Of a stretch of 64,000 nucleotides of DNA, positions 12,101 through 23,350 are shown one piece after another. The number at the start of each line of letters is the position of its first letter. Within the stretch, counting starts at the first letter, position 1. Source of the stretch: Zychaea mexicana (taxonomy: Eukaryota > Mucoromycota > Mucoromycetes > Mucorales > Lichtheimiaceae). The stretch covers positions 62,001-126,000 of the forward strand of contig NW_026516726.1 of the NCBI RefSeq assembly GCF_025766255.1, read 5' to 3'. The notes beneath the pieces were generated by a model. The model was not told where the DNA came from. It made no database searches and was given only the letters and a program-made list of their open reading frames with translations. A program made the translations under genes and the position numbers.

Positions 12101-13494
12101 CTGATGGTATCGCCCTTGCAGTGGCCACAAGTGGTACGGCAGCTCTTTTGTTGGATGGAGGACGTACGGCTCACTCAACCTTCAAGATTCCATTGGAGGT
12201 GAATCGAACGTCTATGTGCAGTTTTACACCTCGATCTGACACAGCAAGATTAATTAAAATGGCGCGTATCATTATTTGGGATGAAGCGTCCATGATAAGC
12301 CGCGACCTCATCGAAACTGTGAACCGGAGCATACAAGATACCATGCGCACTGAGGATCCTGCCCTTGCTGATGTCCCTTTTGGCGGTAAAGTTGTTGTGT
12401 TTGGCGGTGATTTTCGTCAGGTATGACCTTAATTTAGCACTAAGGTTTGGGGTGGTCAGAGTTAACAATGGGAGCACATCGGCATACGGTTTAATATTGT
12501 CTTATGTTATGAATAGGTCCTTCCTGTAATTCCGAATGCTGAGCGCCCGCAAATTGTCGAGCAATGCTTGAACAGAGCTACTGCGATTTGGCGCCATGTT
12601 ACAGTCCACCACTTACGCAATAATATGCGTGTTCAGCAAGCTGCTCATACAGCTGATGCTACAGAGCTACGCGAATTTGCCGAATACCTACTTCGAATTG
12701 GTGATGGTGCTGAGCCATTAGTTCCAAATACAGAAGATAGAGTCTTAATTCCTCGCCAAATGCTGATGCCGCGTTACAACACTAACGAGCTCATTGACGT
12801 TGTGTTCGGTGATCTGAACTCACCAAATGTGGACCGTGATTTTCTAACCAGTCGTGCAATTTTGACACCTAAAAACAAGGATGTTGCTGTTCTGAACGAG
12901 CGGGTTCTCGATCAGTTTCCAGGCGAATACCTTGAGGAGTTAAAAAGTGCTGACTCGGTCGACGATCCAGAGGACCAAATTGCTTACCCTCCTGAACTCC
13001 TTAATTCCCTTGATCCATCCGACCTTCCACCACATTGCCTCAAGCTTAAAGTTGGCTGCCCAGTGATGTTGCTACGAAACTTGCATACTGGAAATGGTCT
13101 CTGCAATGGTACTCGATTGATTGTTCGCTCTGTCCGCCGATATGTCCTTGAAGCCGAGATTGCCACTGGACCACAAACTGGCACAATTGTTCTAATTCCA
13201 CGCATCACCCTCACACCGTCGCAAGCCCGCTGCCCAATACAATTCAAAAGAACGCAGTTCCCTGTTCGATTGGCATTCTCAATGACAATCAACAAAGCCC
13301 AAGGTCAAACTTTTGACAGCGTTGGTCTCTACCTACCAGAGCCGCCATTTACACATGGCCTCCTATATGTAGCAATGTCTCGGGTCCGTAGACCATCTGC
13401 CATCCACATTATGGTCGATCCAGAAAACTCTACTTCACCTGATCAACCTGGGCTCAATACAAGAAATGTCGTATATAATGAAGTTCTTCTATAA
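9105..13494 (+). CDS. Helitron Rep-helicase (HUH nuclease plus Pif1-like helicase)
   Basis: Three exons, 9105-9855, 9917-12420, 12517-13494 (introns 61 and 96 bp, GT...AG, frames join exactly), 1410 residues with no stop or frameshift. A Cys-rich start (ECSNCHARLW) precedes a Helitron-like N domain. The Rep HUH motif lies near residues 440-455 (VEFQKRGLPHAHILL, with H-A-H), and the two-tyrosine motif YVYKYVYKG near residue 588. The helicase part has Walker A GPGGTGKT (about 958), Walker B WDEAS (about 1038), GGDFRQ at the second exon junction, and late motifs TINKAQGQT (about 1338) and YVAMSRVR (about 1369), as in the Pif1 family. Known chemistry: Rep nicks and joins single strands, and the 5'-3' helicase peels the strand for rolling-circle transfer. 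All catalytic motifs look intact, so the copy could be active or recently so. Confidence 0.92.
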
Positions 13495-13829
13495 CTCATA
13501 TACGAGCATTTATGCTTTTCTCTATCCATTACTATTGATATACTGTCCCTCTTTCCGTTGCTTCATATAGTTCTCTTTTCCATTTTTCCATTGACTTCAC
13601 TCTACTCTACTTTATTTTTTCAATCCCATTTCAATACTTAGATTTCTCTTCTTTTATACTCATACCGAACATATATTATGTACTTATACTTACAATTGAT
13701 AACACATAACACATTAGAGTAATGTAGGGTTTCGGGTGCTTTAGCAGTTAGGGTTTAGTAATATGCAAAGCGAAGTTGTTTAGGCTTGAATACTTCAAGA
13801 TCACTGATTCAGCCATGAATAAGCAACGA

Positions 13830-13964
13830 GAGGGGGGTTTGGGGGGCTTGCCCCCCAACCTGGGGGTCAAGGGGGGAACCCCCTTGCGACGCGTTCCCGT
13901 TGAATGACACGGAGCGAAGCGGAGGGGCTCATTCAGCCGAGCGAAGCGAGGCAGGGACCGCTAG
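13830..13964 (+). repeat. Helitron 3' terminal GC-rich hairpin region
   Basis: G- and C-run inverted sequences (GGGGGGCTTGCCCCCC; AAGGGGGGAACCCCCTT) and the repeated GAGCGAAGCG words lead to the CTAG end. They stand out sharply in base composition from the AT-rich flank. Structure like this is expected at the Helitron terminator end. Confidence 0.6.
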
Positions 13965-14287
13965 TTTTTGATTAAAATTGTAAGAGCCCATTTGTTCATC
14001 AGACTTGATAACTGTTGACTTGTCACCATACATCATGGCAATTCGCCTTGAACTTTTTTTTGTTTAAAAAAGAGAGGAAAGGGATGAATGAGAAGACGAC
14101 AAGCAATTAAACTACAATTATATAAAAACACAGTAATCATTTACTAGCGTTCAAATATGTCGCGTATTGTGTCGATGTTTTAAATTTTTTGCATGAATAT
14201 AAAATTACCTTGCAGAAACAAAGAACGACAACTACTGCGCATACCTATTCTTCTGATTTTTCCCGTTGTCTACCAACAACAATCACT
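13965..14287. other. Gap between the Helitron and the next fragment
   Basis: 323 bp of AT-rich DNA with no coding signal. It should be the pre-insertion flank of the Helitron. Confidence 0.5.
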
Positions 14288-14525
14288 ATGGAAACAAAAT
14301 TCACTGGTAAATTACAGTAAGACATAGACGTGTTGCTTAGTGATACTAATACCTATCAATTCGACTATCACTCTTTTAGCTGAGTTGAAGGCGTATTTTC
14401 ATTCTTGCAAAAAAACGCATCGCTGCGCAAATTTTTCAAATTTCGTCACACGCCATGAGCAAGTGATCATTGACCTTCAACTGAAAATACTTGATCCAGA
14501 GGCTATTACAGTGGACCCCCTTTAA
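14288..14525 (+). pseudogene. Two-exon gene fragment cut by a MITE
   Basis: ATG 14288 opens a 19-bp first exon (METKFT). A 72-bp GT...AG intron (14307-14378) then leads to ELKAYFHSCKKTHRCANFSN, HEQVIIDLQLKILDPEAI. The frame reads straight into the MITE terminal repeat at 14509 and stops at 14523-14525. No family is recognised. The intact codon pattern up to the MITE suggests the gene was interrupted by it. What follows the MITE is unrelated AT-rich repeat, so the rest is gone. Confidence 0.4.
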
Positions 14526-14873
14526 TGTCAACCCCTTTAATGTCAACCCCTGATATGGTCAACCTTTTAACTAAGAACCTCATATTTTTGCAGAGATAAA
14601 TTTCAGCTTCTACATATGGTCAATGTCAACACCTTGGCCAGGGTTGACTTCTTATTAAGGTCAAACATATCTAATCAAAAGAGATTATTTCGTTGTTGGT
14701 TGAAAATATATTGTTAGGAACAACTCTGTTGCATACATACACTGTATCAGGGTGCGCTGGTTTAATATTTTTATTATACAGTTAAACTTTGTGCCACCCC
14801 CTTTAACATCAACCCCCGTTAGCATCAATACTTTCAGCTATACTTGAGAGCTGACATTAAACGGGGTCCACTG
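14509..14873. mobile_element. 365-bp pogo/Tigger-type MITE
   Basis: Starts CAGTGGACCCCCTTTAATGTC and ends ...GACATTAAACGGGGTCCACTG: near-perfect terminal inverted repeats of about 20 bp. It is flanked by TA on both sides (14507-14508 and 14874-14875), the target duplication of Tc1/mariner-pogo elements. The AATGTCAACCCC word occurs twice in the left end. No transposase is encoded, so it is a non-autonomous derivative. Confidence 0.85.
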
Positions 14874-14875
14874 TA

Positions 14876-15731
14876 TTTTATGGATTTGTTTTATTATAAA
14901 GAAAACTTATACAAATAGCAATACCACTAGTGAAAGAATATAGTTACAGATACACAGCAGGTACCAATTAAGCCCAATAGAACATTTAGGTCTGCACAAA
15001 ACATAATTCTAGTATCAAAACAATAAAGCCATCAGCAGGTCAAGCTACTACTAATGTACTCTATCCTATAATCAAATATCTTAATCAAAAAGTAAGACTA
15101 TTATATTTTTACCAGATCTCATTAGGAATCATAAATTGACTAATATTGATTCTAGGGCAACAGTCCACAGTATTCCTTTCCTTCACTTCTGATGCCACCA
15201 TCAATGGTTTTCATAAAGATCTAAATATTCTCTTGTATATATTTCTAAGATAAACTCAATAACTTTAAAGAAGGTTATTTACAGTATGTATCTTTTTTGG
15301 AGAGAAGGATAAGTTATATAATTTAATATCTGACAATCAATACTTCAGGTATATTGAATCCAGATATTTATAAGATTATAAAGATAAAAAACAGATTAAA
15401 AGGTTCTTTTTAAGTGAAATAAAATTATTAATTATGAAAATATAAATGTATATATCAATAATAGAATAAATAGAATGTAAAGAATTAACATTTTCTATCT
15501 ATAACTTATATAAAAATTGATTTAAACATATTAAATGGCTGAAATTAATTTCTATATTTAATATATCTACTGATGCTAGTATTTGAATTATTACTAATGA
15601 TATATGATATTTTTAAGATAAAAGTGACTTAATGAAAAAATTAAAAACTAAAAAATATTGTCCATTATCTTTTTTATATAGATTTTAAGAGAATATAATC
15701 AAAATCATAAAACTTATAAATATTAGACTGG
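14876..15731 (+). repeat. Outer left arm of the giant palindrome (diverged)
   Basis: About 856 bp, inverted and homologous to 32953-33808 with frequent substitutions and small indels, unlike the near-identical inner arms. Homology starts exactly at the TA next to the MITE. Very AT-rich. It contains, on the minus strand, a PBS-like word (TGGTGGCATCAGAAG). Confidence 0.75.
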
Positions 15732-16795
15732 AGAAGATTTCGAAAACATTTATAGCATTACTTTTTATTTTATAATCAAATTTTTAATCTTTTTTTTAAA
15801 TGTTAAATTAATATATTTGATTAAAAAAAAGATTAATTTTGTATTTTATTGATAAATAATTTTTTTTTCAAAAAAAGGAGAGATATCTCCATTTCTATAT
15901 ATAGTATGCAATCTTTCCTCCAGATCAATCCTTTTTCTTATATTAATACATATTTGTGAATCTTAACTACTTATTTTTATATAATAGTGTTGCTGCTTCC
16001 AGTATCATTAATACTTTAACTAATGTCAGCTAGGGAAATGATCATTGCTGACTATGTTGGTAAAGCACTATTCAATATAATGGAAAGGTTGTGTATTAAG
16101 AAGAAGGATATATATATGATAAGAATGTTGGGGACGAATTACTAGGAGGAACAATCAATAGTAAATATATACTAATAAATATATATTTAAAACTTCTCTA
16201 ATAATAATTTTAAAGATATCATTTAGAAATTAATACCTTGAATAAGATTACATTTCTCTGTTAAATAATCTATTGAAAGTTCTTTTTCATTAAATGTAGA
16301 TAAAGATATCTATAAATTATCGTGATCATTATATCCTTTCCATTTTACATAAAATTGATATTCTTTATGTTCAATTGTATGTTTTATTACTGTATCTTCT
16401 CTATTTCATATATATATTATCATCTTTGTTTATATCTCTTATTTAATTTATATCAATAACTTTATTTTTATTCTTATTATGTTTTCGTTTTATTGTTCTA
16501 CCTTTTAATTATAAAAAATCATCATTATAGATATACTATATGTATCTTCTTTACGAAATTACATTATCTTTATTATTAATTATTATATCACTGAGCAATA
16601 ATAGGAATTATAAAGATATTGAATTAACTTTAGAAAGTAGATATAATTAGAGTAAAATTTTTAAACTTTAATATTTATTAATTTTTTGTATTTAACTTTA
16701 ATTTTGTAATTAAGGGGAGTTTAACATTAACTATTAATTTAAGCATAAGTAATAAATCTACCAAAATTAATAAATTAAAAATATAATAGAAAAGA
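14876..16795 (-). mobile_element. AT-rich Ty3/gypsy chromovirus relic, left copy
   Basis: Strongly AT-rich sequence ending abruptly at 16795, where pseudogene sequence resumes. On the minus strand around 16261-16413 a chromodomain can be read (YEIE, then EYQFYVKWKGYNDHDN, a TAG where Trp is expected, STFNEKELSIDYL). This is the mirror of 31838-31990. Chromodomains of this type end the integrases of chromoviruses. The rest of pol is not readable. Confidence 0.5.
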
Positions 16796-17987
16796 TAATT
16801 TTAGACATCACTGATGACAATTGGCAAAGTGTATTTAGCAAAGATGAGTTGGAAGAAGTGTCCTTGAAGGGTAGACCTTTGGAAGAGTGTAAGATGCCAG
16901 AGGAGTTAGCGTCGACATTCAATGAAAGAAATGGTAAGCTTGTTGCCTCCATATCAACAAGAGAAAACAGAATCGCATACATACCATCAATATTTTGTAG
17001 AAGTCACCGTTAGAAGTATTTATGTATGCTTGCAGAATGCCATTAAATCTATGTGATGATTCACTCAAGGTTTGGCTGTCAACAGAGCTGCAAAACGTAT
17101 CAAGGCCGTTTCTCAAAAAAAAAGACACTCGACATCACTAGCATTCCAGAAGCAGATCAGCTCTACAAGTTTCTTGGCTTTTTTACCACCATCTTTGAGG
17201 ATACGCTGATTACTGCTAAAGGGTAGAGTAACCAGATGATCAAGGAGGATGTGAAGACGCAAGAAACAATGTACTGATCTCTCTATTTACTATGTATAGC
17301 TCCGAAAAGTCAAGCGAAAGCAGTGGAAATGGCAAAAATGCAAAGTGAAAGCTATCAGCTATCGATCCAATTGAAAGGCGTAAGATGGGACGAGGTGTCG
17401 ACACTGTCTTTGCTTCTGGACCAATCGAGTTTAGCTGCACTGAAATTGGATCAAAAAACGACCAAACAAAAACATTAACAGATGGATCCCTCAAAATGCC
17501 ACTTGTACTCCAGGATATGTTGCTTGATGTCACTTATGCTCTGTCACTACTCCACCGTTCCCATGTCGTCAGGTACTCTATGAATGGTAAGTCTAAATCA
17601 GGTTTTTAAACAAGGGCTGGTGGTTAGGCTCCATTATCTTTTTTTTGGCATCAAACAGGTGGCAAGGTCTCGTTGGTCGATGCAGACATCCCGGAAGGTT
17701 TGGTTACAAGAATAAGACGCTTTCGCCCGATTGAACACCCAAGCAACGAGCAAAATTTCATAACAAGAGTAATTCCTCTGCTAAAAATCGCACTCACCAG
17801 GAAAAATATCATGGAGCAAATGCTGGCTGCCGTCAAAAGCACACCCCATCCTACCACTACCTCCTTCAAAAGACACTGGTGTCTTCCACCAAATTACGAG
17901 TCTCCACCCACTTCACATTCAACAAAAGCATCTTCTCTATCGTCACCAAAACTCTCATCAGCAAACAAGCGTCAGCGCCTGACCTGA
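16796..17987 (+). pseudogene. PD-(D/E)XK-like gene family 1, 3' half (left arm)
   Basis: Begins in mid-gene at the edge of the AT-rich element (ITDDNWQSVFSKDELEEVSL). It continues through an exon with a frame break near 17130, then MGRGVDTVFASGPIEFSCTEIG, and after a 72-bp intron (17587-17658) the last exon: VSLVDADIPEGLVTRIRR ... PLLKIALTRKNIMEQM, ending TGA 17985-17987. The copy at 6278 lacks this last exon but has a segment (7140-7320) that is missing here. The 5' half of the gene lies downstream, at 20700-21516. D and E of the GRxVD...E core fit a PD-(D/E)XK-like fold (inference). Confidence 0.6.
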
Positions 17988-20699
17988 TCGAATATTGTCA
18001 TTATCATCAATTTCCTTGTTTTCCATCATTTTCTTCACTTTCTTACATTACGAACTTTATTCTATATCGTGTTTTACATATGTCATTTAAGAAAAACCTG
18101 CATCACCTACCAACACCTACACTCAAATTATACCTATCATAAGAGATGCTACATGATCATTCATCTATACTCTTCGCTGTATGTTGTTGGTATCGTCCCT
18201 TTTCTGATCAATTTCTCTTACAAATTCGATGCATAAAAATAGGAGGATTCAACGAACCACTCCTCGGCTTCCATCAAGGTAATGCTACTGCATAATGTCT
18301 ATTTATCTCTAGCTGAGAGCAAACAGATATACTACATTATAGGCTATATTACTCCATCTCATTCTTATTGAGCTTTCCTATTGAACAGTGCTGCTCTTCA
18401 ATTATAGTGGCTTTTGCTCCTTGCTTTCTTTATCCGCACAGAGTTTCAATCCATAACAATTAATTTAGCAATAAATTGCTAATTAATTTTATTTATGTCT
18501 TTCACTGTCAAGCTAGCCTTTGTCCAAGTATTCCTTGGCTAGAGAAGGGACTTACTCACTACTATTGCACTACTACAAGGTTTGAATTAAACATTAAAGG
18601 ATATTACATTTTAAACAGTTTAAAAAGGTTTATACAAAACCTAAACCTTTAAAGAATTAAAAAAAAAGTTAAAAAAAATCTTAAACATTTAAAAAAATTA
18701 TAATCTAATTTTTAATTTTTTTATATATATCTTTAAACAATGATTTACCTTTAATCTATAAAACCTTTTAAGGATTAACTCCCGCAGCATTTTGCCATAG
18801 TTCTGTTTTCTTCGTAGACCCTTTTTATGTATAGAAGCATCAGCAATGGTACGATTTCTTCTGGTATCAGAAGGCCTTTGTCAGTTCCGTCCTCACAAGG
18901 AAGCCCAAATCTGGGATACCACTATTTTATCATGATGCATCAGAGTACTTTGCCAGTAACGTCCTCGCTTGCTGTTTGCTCATGATAGACTACTGTGCAT
19001 CAGTGGGGAGGGCCTTGTCAGTTCCGTCCTCACAAGATAACCTGAATCACTGTTGCTCGGAGTACCGTTTCTCTGTCTCTCTCTTCCTCTCTTTTTTCTT
19101 TATCTATTTCGACACCTTCAATTGTGTGAACAGCATCATCAAATGCCCTTAATTAACTTGACTGCTTCCAGCTAAGTAATATATTGAGCTATCGTACTAA
19201 TAAAGACGCTTCATTATATTTTTTTCTGTCAGGCTGGACCTTATTCGTATTGAGAATGCTCTAGGATATTGTCCTCAAGGTATGTTATTTATCACAGACA
19301 GAAATGGATTCTTTAATTAGTTGTCTAGTCACATATAGTACTCATTTTTTAAACTCTAAACATCCTCATCATCGTCAGTAGGATCGTGCTTGTCCTTTCT
19401 GAATCCACGTAGTCTGGGGTTAGATAATCAAGAACAACAAGGAGCAGAGGAACGAGCAGGAATAGCAGTGCTATGCGCGATGCCACAACAGCACCTAATA
19501 CTCCGCACCCATCATTATCCATGATCAAACATAAACCCGTTACCAGCGAACATGTTGACAGCAAGAGAAGGGAGGAGAGAAGTAGTGGATCTGGAGCTTC
19601 AAGGCGCTTTGTAGTTGCTTCCATATATTGTTTTGCAGTGTTATACTATTTTTCGTCTCATCTATTTTTTTCATTTCTCTCTCTCTCTTTCACATATGTA
19701 ATTTTTTGATTTGATGTGTAATTTATGATAGCATGAAACAGTCTATATCCTCTACTTATCACACTCTGTACGCATGTACATGTGCAGTATCAACCGTTTT
19801 GTAATAATATAGCAACAATACAAGCAAATCAATCTTTTTATTTCTCTTTGTTTAATTCTGGAAGCACAAGTTAAACATACACTACATCGTGACCAATCGA
19901 GATATAGCTTCTAAATATGATGAATATTACATACCCAAGGCGGTCGTCGTCTTTATATGCTAATAAATGCATATCATTTTTCTTTGCATCAATACGTCAT
20001 CCGCCAAAGCTTTCGTTCATATGATAAGGGTTGGAAGCGTTCTATCATGTTATTCGAGCAGTACGGCTCGTGTGGTCACTAGGTCTTCCTCATGATGACT
20101 TATCTTGTTGTCATAGTGAGGGCGGAATGTTCGTATGTCGGCGACAGCAAGTGGGTCAAGCATTAGCGTATGTAATCTAGCCATGTCCGGCTTGTCAGTG
20201 CAAGTGTGTTAGAAAAGACTACTTAAATGTGTTGCAACAAAGCTTTAAGCTGCATAACTGTAAGATGCCTATAGTAACAACAGGTTCGCAACGTGAAACG
20301 CTCTTAGATTGCATATAGCTCAAAAGAAAGTGACATGTCTTATTATGTATCGTAAATGAGTCTTTGCCTGATTAATCAACCCCACACTTTTCTTTCTATC
20401 TTTGTACACACTCTAGCATAAACACTCTTCTACTAAGCTTTATACGCAGCACTCTACCGTGAGTAACAAAGAAGGATAGACCCTGTCTGTCGAAAGGACA
20501 ATTGCCAGTTGTCAAACATGAAACTGCCACGATCTGGACCAAGAGATTCGCGGCAAACGCAAAGCCAGAAACTCAGCCCTGTTGTGAGTGGAGAAGAACA
20601 ATCACTGTCTTGATGATTCAAAAAGCCCCACATGGTTCGGCGCTCGCGTTCCGCAGCACTTTGATTTTCTCTCTTGTAACCACATTCACTTTAGTTGCC
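17988..20699. other. Linker between permuted gene halves (left arm)
   Basis: 2.7 kb with no recognisable gene. A 19-bp word, TCAGTTCCGTCCTCACAAG, occurs at 18881-18899 and 19018-19036. An A/T run of AAACCTTTAAA-type words spans 18600-18780. A 78-codon frame at 19473-19709 is S/R-rich at first and hydrophobic at its end; I cannot support it as a gene. Confidence 0.45.
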
Positions 20700-21516
20700 A
20701 TGTCAACAAAAGCTGAACTCGTTACTTCAATCGACGAAGGTAGCTACTACTACTGCTATCAGTATAAATGTTTCAGTAAATAAGCTTGCACTAGTATAAG
20801 TACAACAAATAACTGATGTCTCTGGTGATAGTATTCAAGCCTTTGTCGCAGTCAGACAGCAACACCACTGTCACCCTTCAAACGGTCTTGGACCGTCTTG
20901 ATAGCGTGATTGTCAACTCCAAGGACAGAAATACTTCATTCTGAGACTTCAAAAGCACTTGGATGAAAAGTTTGACAAATAGCGCTCAATCTACCAGCTT
21001 AATACTAGTTAGTACTTACTATTCTTTATATTGATCATAGTATTTGCTTTTTGTAGTAGCGAAGCTAATTTTTTCTTCTTTTTTCAAGGTATCTGATCCA
21101 CATGCATGGGAAACATTAGAGAGAAAACTTGCAATCACTTCGACTGGTGGCTTAGAATTTAACGGTGAAGCCGACTCTTTCGACACTAATACCTCACCAA
21201 CTACTACCACTACCACTACCTCTACAACAACAGTATTGAAGGTCAAGATCACGGACCAAGACAAGGAGGCGCTGCATGCGAGCTTTGAGAAGTTAGATAG
21301 TAGCAAGTTTTGGATGCTGCAGGCGACAAAAATGGAGGCAGAGCGCCAAGGCAGCAGGGCTGAATCAGTCAAGGAGAAGGCGATGAGCTTCACCTTGTTA
21401 TACAACTACTATGTACCAGTAAGGATCAAAAATCAGGAACATAAATACCCACTATGCATAAACTATATGCTAACTTGCCTGCTAAATTTTTTAGTCCATC
21501 AATGTCTTTAAAATTA
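20700..21516 (+). pseudogene. PD-(D/E)XK-like gene family 1, 5' half (left arm)
   Basis: ATG 20700 starts exon 1 (20700-20739, MSTKAELVTSIDE). Exon 2 starts at 20832 (FKPLSQSDSNTTVTLQTVLD). A one-base loss near 20928 shifts the frame; the other frame continues as KYFILRLQKHLDEKFDK. Exon 3 follows at about 21090-21418 (SDPHAWETLERKLAITST ... LKVKITDQDKEAL). Homology to the joined copy ends at about 21512, exactly at the point where the 3' half begins at 16796. The AT-rich element follows directly. A frameshift and the break make it non-functional. Confidence 0.6.
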
Positions 21517-22569
21517 ATATTTTTTTTATTTTTGAAACAATTAACAATATTTTTTAAAGAAATTTTAATCTATACATTATTTAGGTTTCATATAAATGTG
21601 TTTAAACTATATGTTTAAACATATTATATCTGGGGCCAGCGGACCGGTAGGGAGCATATCCCTCCTTACATGAGGAGCTTGCAACGATATGTACTCATCA
21701 ATGAAATTTAAAGCATGGAGGGTGTTATGAAAAACAAATAAAATAGTAGTTTACCACATAATTTATTATTATTAATTAATGCCTAAGGAAGAATTAATAA
21801 TTTAAGATAATTGTGTATATATATTAAACTTCAAATGTATAATATTATGATAAAGTTTCGAATTTTCTGCAATGCTATAATTAAAATTATGTTTGTCATC
21901 AGATCCGATAATTTTTTTTCTTTCAAAAAATTAAATAAAAAAAGCACGTTGTAAATCCTTGTAATCAACTTACAACATTAGAAATAAGAATATAGGACTA
22001 ATTGAAAATATTATGATAATAAAAGCACGTTGTAAGTCCTTCTAATCAACTTACAACATTAGAAATAAGAATAGGGGACTAATCAGAAATATTATGATAC
22101 TTTATAAAAAATTTTATTATCTCGATTTCTTAAAATTGAACTGATTATCAACTTTCTAATGTTAAGACTGGGGTCTGATAAAAAAATCGAAGATTTCTTT
22201 GAAGAGGGTCTTGACTCTTCTCATTTATGAGAAATCCTTAGATTGATAGTAATCAATCAATAGACTTACATAATCTTGATGATGATAAGTCCCCATAATA
22301 AAAGATTATATTGATAATTTATAGTTTAAATTTAGTTATATTAATAATACTAATATATGATACTTAACGTTTCTCACTATTTATATCTATAACCATAATT
22401 TTTTTTATATCAGTTTTATTTTATTTATTTTTTTCATTTGCTCTATTTGATTTATATATACAATGTCTACTAATTTATGTTCACTAAGGAATTCAAAATT
22501 ATTACTTTCCCATAATTTATGATGAGATTGCAGATTAATATTCTCAATAATAACATCTAACCTTTTTAG
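21517..22569. other. AT-rich stretch, left arm, no gene
   Basis: Over 75 % A+T apart from a GC-rich island at 21630-21690. It contains a two-copy 81-bp tandem repeat (from 21941 and from 22022). Probably the other end of the AT-rich element that splits the pseudogene. Confidence 0.45.
21941..22102 (+). repeat. Two-copy 81-bp tandem repeat with hairpin
   Basis: AAAGCACGTTGTAA starts copies at 21941 and 22022. Each copy contains GTTGTAAGT...ACTTACAAC, an inverted pair that could form a stem of about 9 bp. The mirror copy lies at 26149-26310. Confidence 0.7.
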
Positions 22570-23350
22570 AGGTGAAACGGTTTCAGCAGCAACAAAATCA
22601 GAAATAGATGAAGCACAGATAAACGTTGCCAGCTTTGGCCGACGAATTGATATGCTGGTCATTACTCATACTATAGGAGAAGAAAAAGTCGTGGAGCTAG
22701 CTGCGATTGAACATAAGAAGTATGGCAAGAAAGCAGAAGTGATGTTGGAACAACAAAACAAGAACATCTTGACAAACTCGTGTATACTTACACAATTATA
22801 AAAAACGATTCAAAGTCGACACTAAACCAGACAGCATTACAAACCCACTTGTAATGGATATATCAGGTACATTTGACTAAAAGACGTATCTACTGAGTAA
22901 TAATGAACGTTCTATTATGTATGCTAATAAAGGTGTTCAATATATTTCCATGCATGCTAGGACGTAATGCGTATATTCACCAAGTATACACGTACGAAGA
23001 TGTACTTGTAGCTGCAAAGGCATCAAGGAAATACATCCAATTACCGACAACGTTATGTGAACTGGAAGGTTTTATCAAGCATGGAAACATGTTTACATTA
23101 GTGAATTATTGTGTGAGTAGAAATACAGTGTCTTATCCATGCTATGTGAAACTTAAAGAGTGTATTACAATACTGAATTATTTTTAGTATTTATTATTAG
23201 AATCATTTGGTTAAAGCTGCTCAAGCAATTTTACCATATTATGACAGAGCGAATAAGAGAATCGTTGAACAAAGTTTCAATAGTGATGGCTCTATCTCTA
23301 ACAATCAGGCATCTTCCATTTATTTTTCCAAAAACAAGAAAGCCAAGTAA
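22570..23350 (+). pseudogene. PD-(D/E)XK-like gene family 2 (left arm)
   Basis: Three readable exons: 22570-22866 (GETVSAATKSEIDEAQ, SFGRRIDMLVITHTIG, ELAAIEHKK), 22961-23112 (YIHQVYTYEDVLVAAKASRK ... LVNYC) and 23201-23350 (NHLVKAAQAILPYYDRANKR ... ending KKAK, TAA). Introns of 94 and 88 bp fit GT...AG. Exon 1 needs a one-base shift near 22787 to join CIL with HNYKKRFKVDTKPDSITN, and no start exon is found. GRRID and the downstream E-H-K-K match the D...E-x-K layout of PD-(D/E)XK nucleases. I recognise the family as a common lineage-specific one in Mucoromycota from memory; its role is unknown to me. Confidence 0.6.

Larger units (their letters stand above)
8463..13964 (+). mobile_element. 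Helitron (rolling-circle transposon), apparently coding-complete
   Basis: Contains a zinc-knuckle ORF and a long Rep-helicase gene. The right end is read as ...GGGACCGCTAG followed by T: the canonical CTRR terminus at 13961-13964 abutting a host T, preceded by GC-rich hairpin sequence. The repeated word GAGCGAAGCGAG occurs near both ends (about 8472 and 13939), suggesting the left end is close to 8463, but I could not place the 5' TC exactly. Helitrons insert between A and T without target duplication. Confidence 0.75.

Noticed and set aside
13725..13775. TTAGGGTTT words as telomere repeat
   Set aside because: Only two imperfect, spaced copies inside the Helitron 3' region, not a tandem array.
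19349..19624. Leucine-rich membrane-like ORF, opposite strand
   Set aside because: Hydrophobicity comes from translating the complement of an A/G-rich stretch; no start context or homology, and it sits in pseudogene linker DNA.
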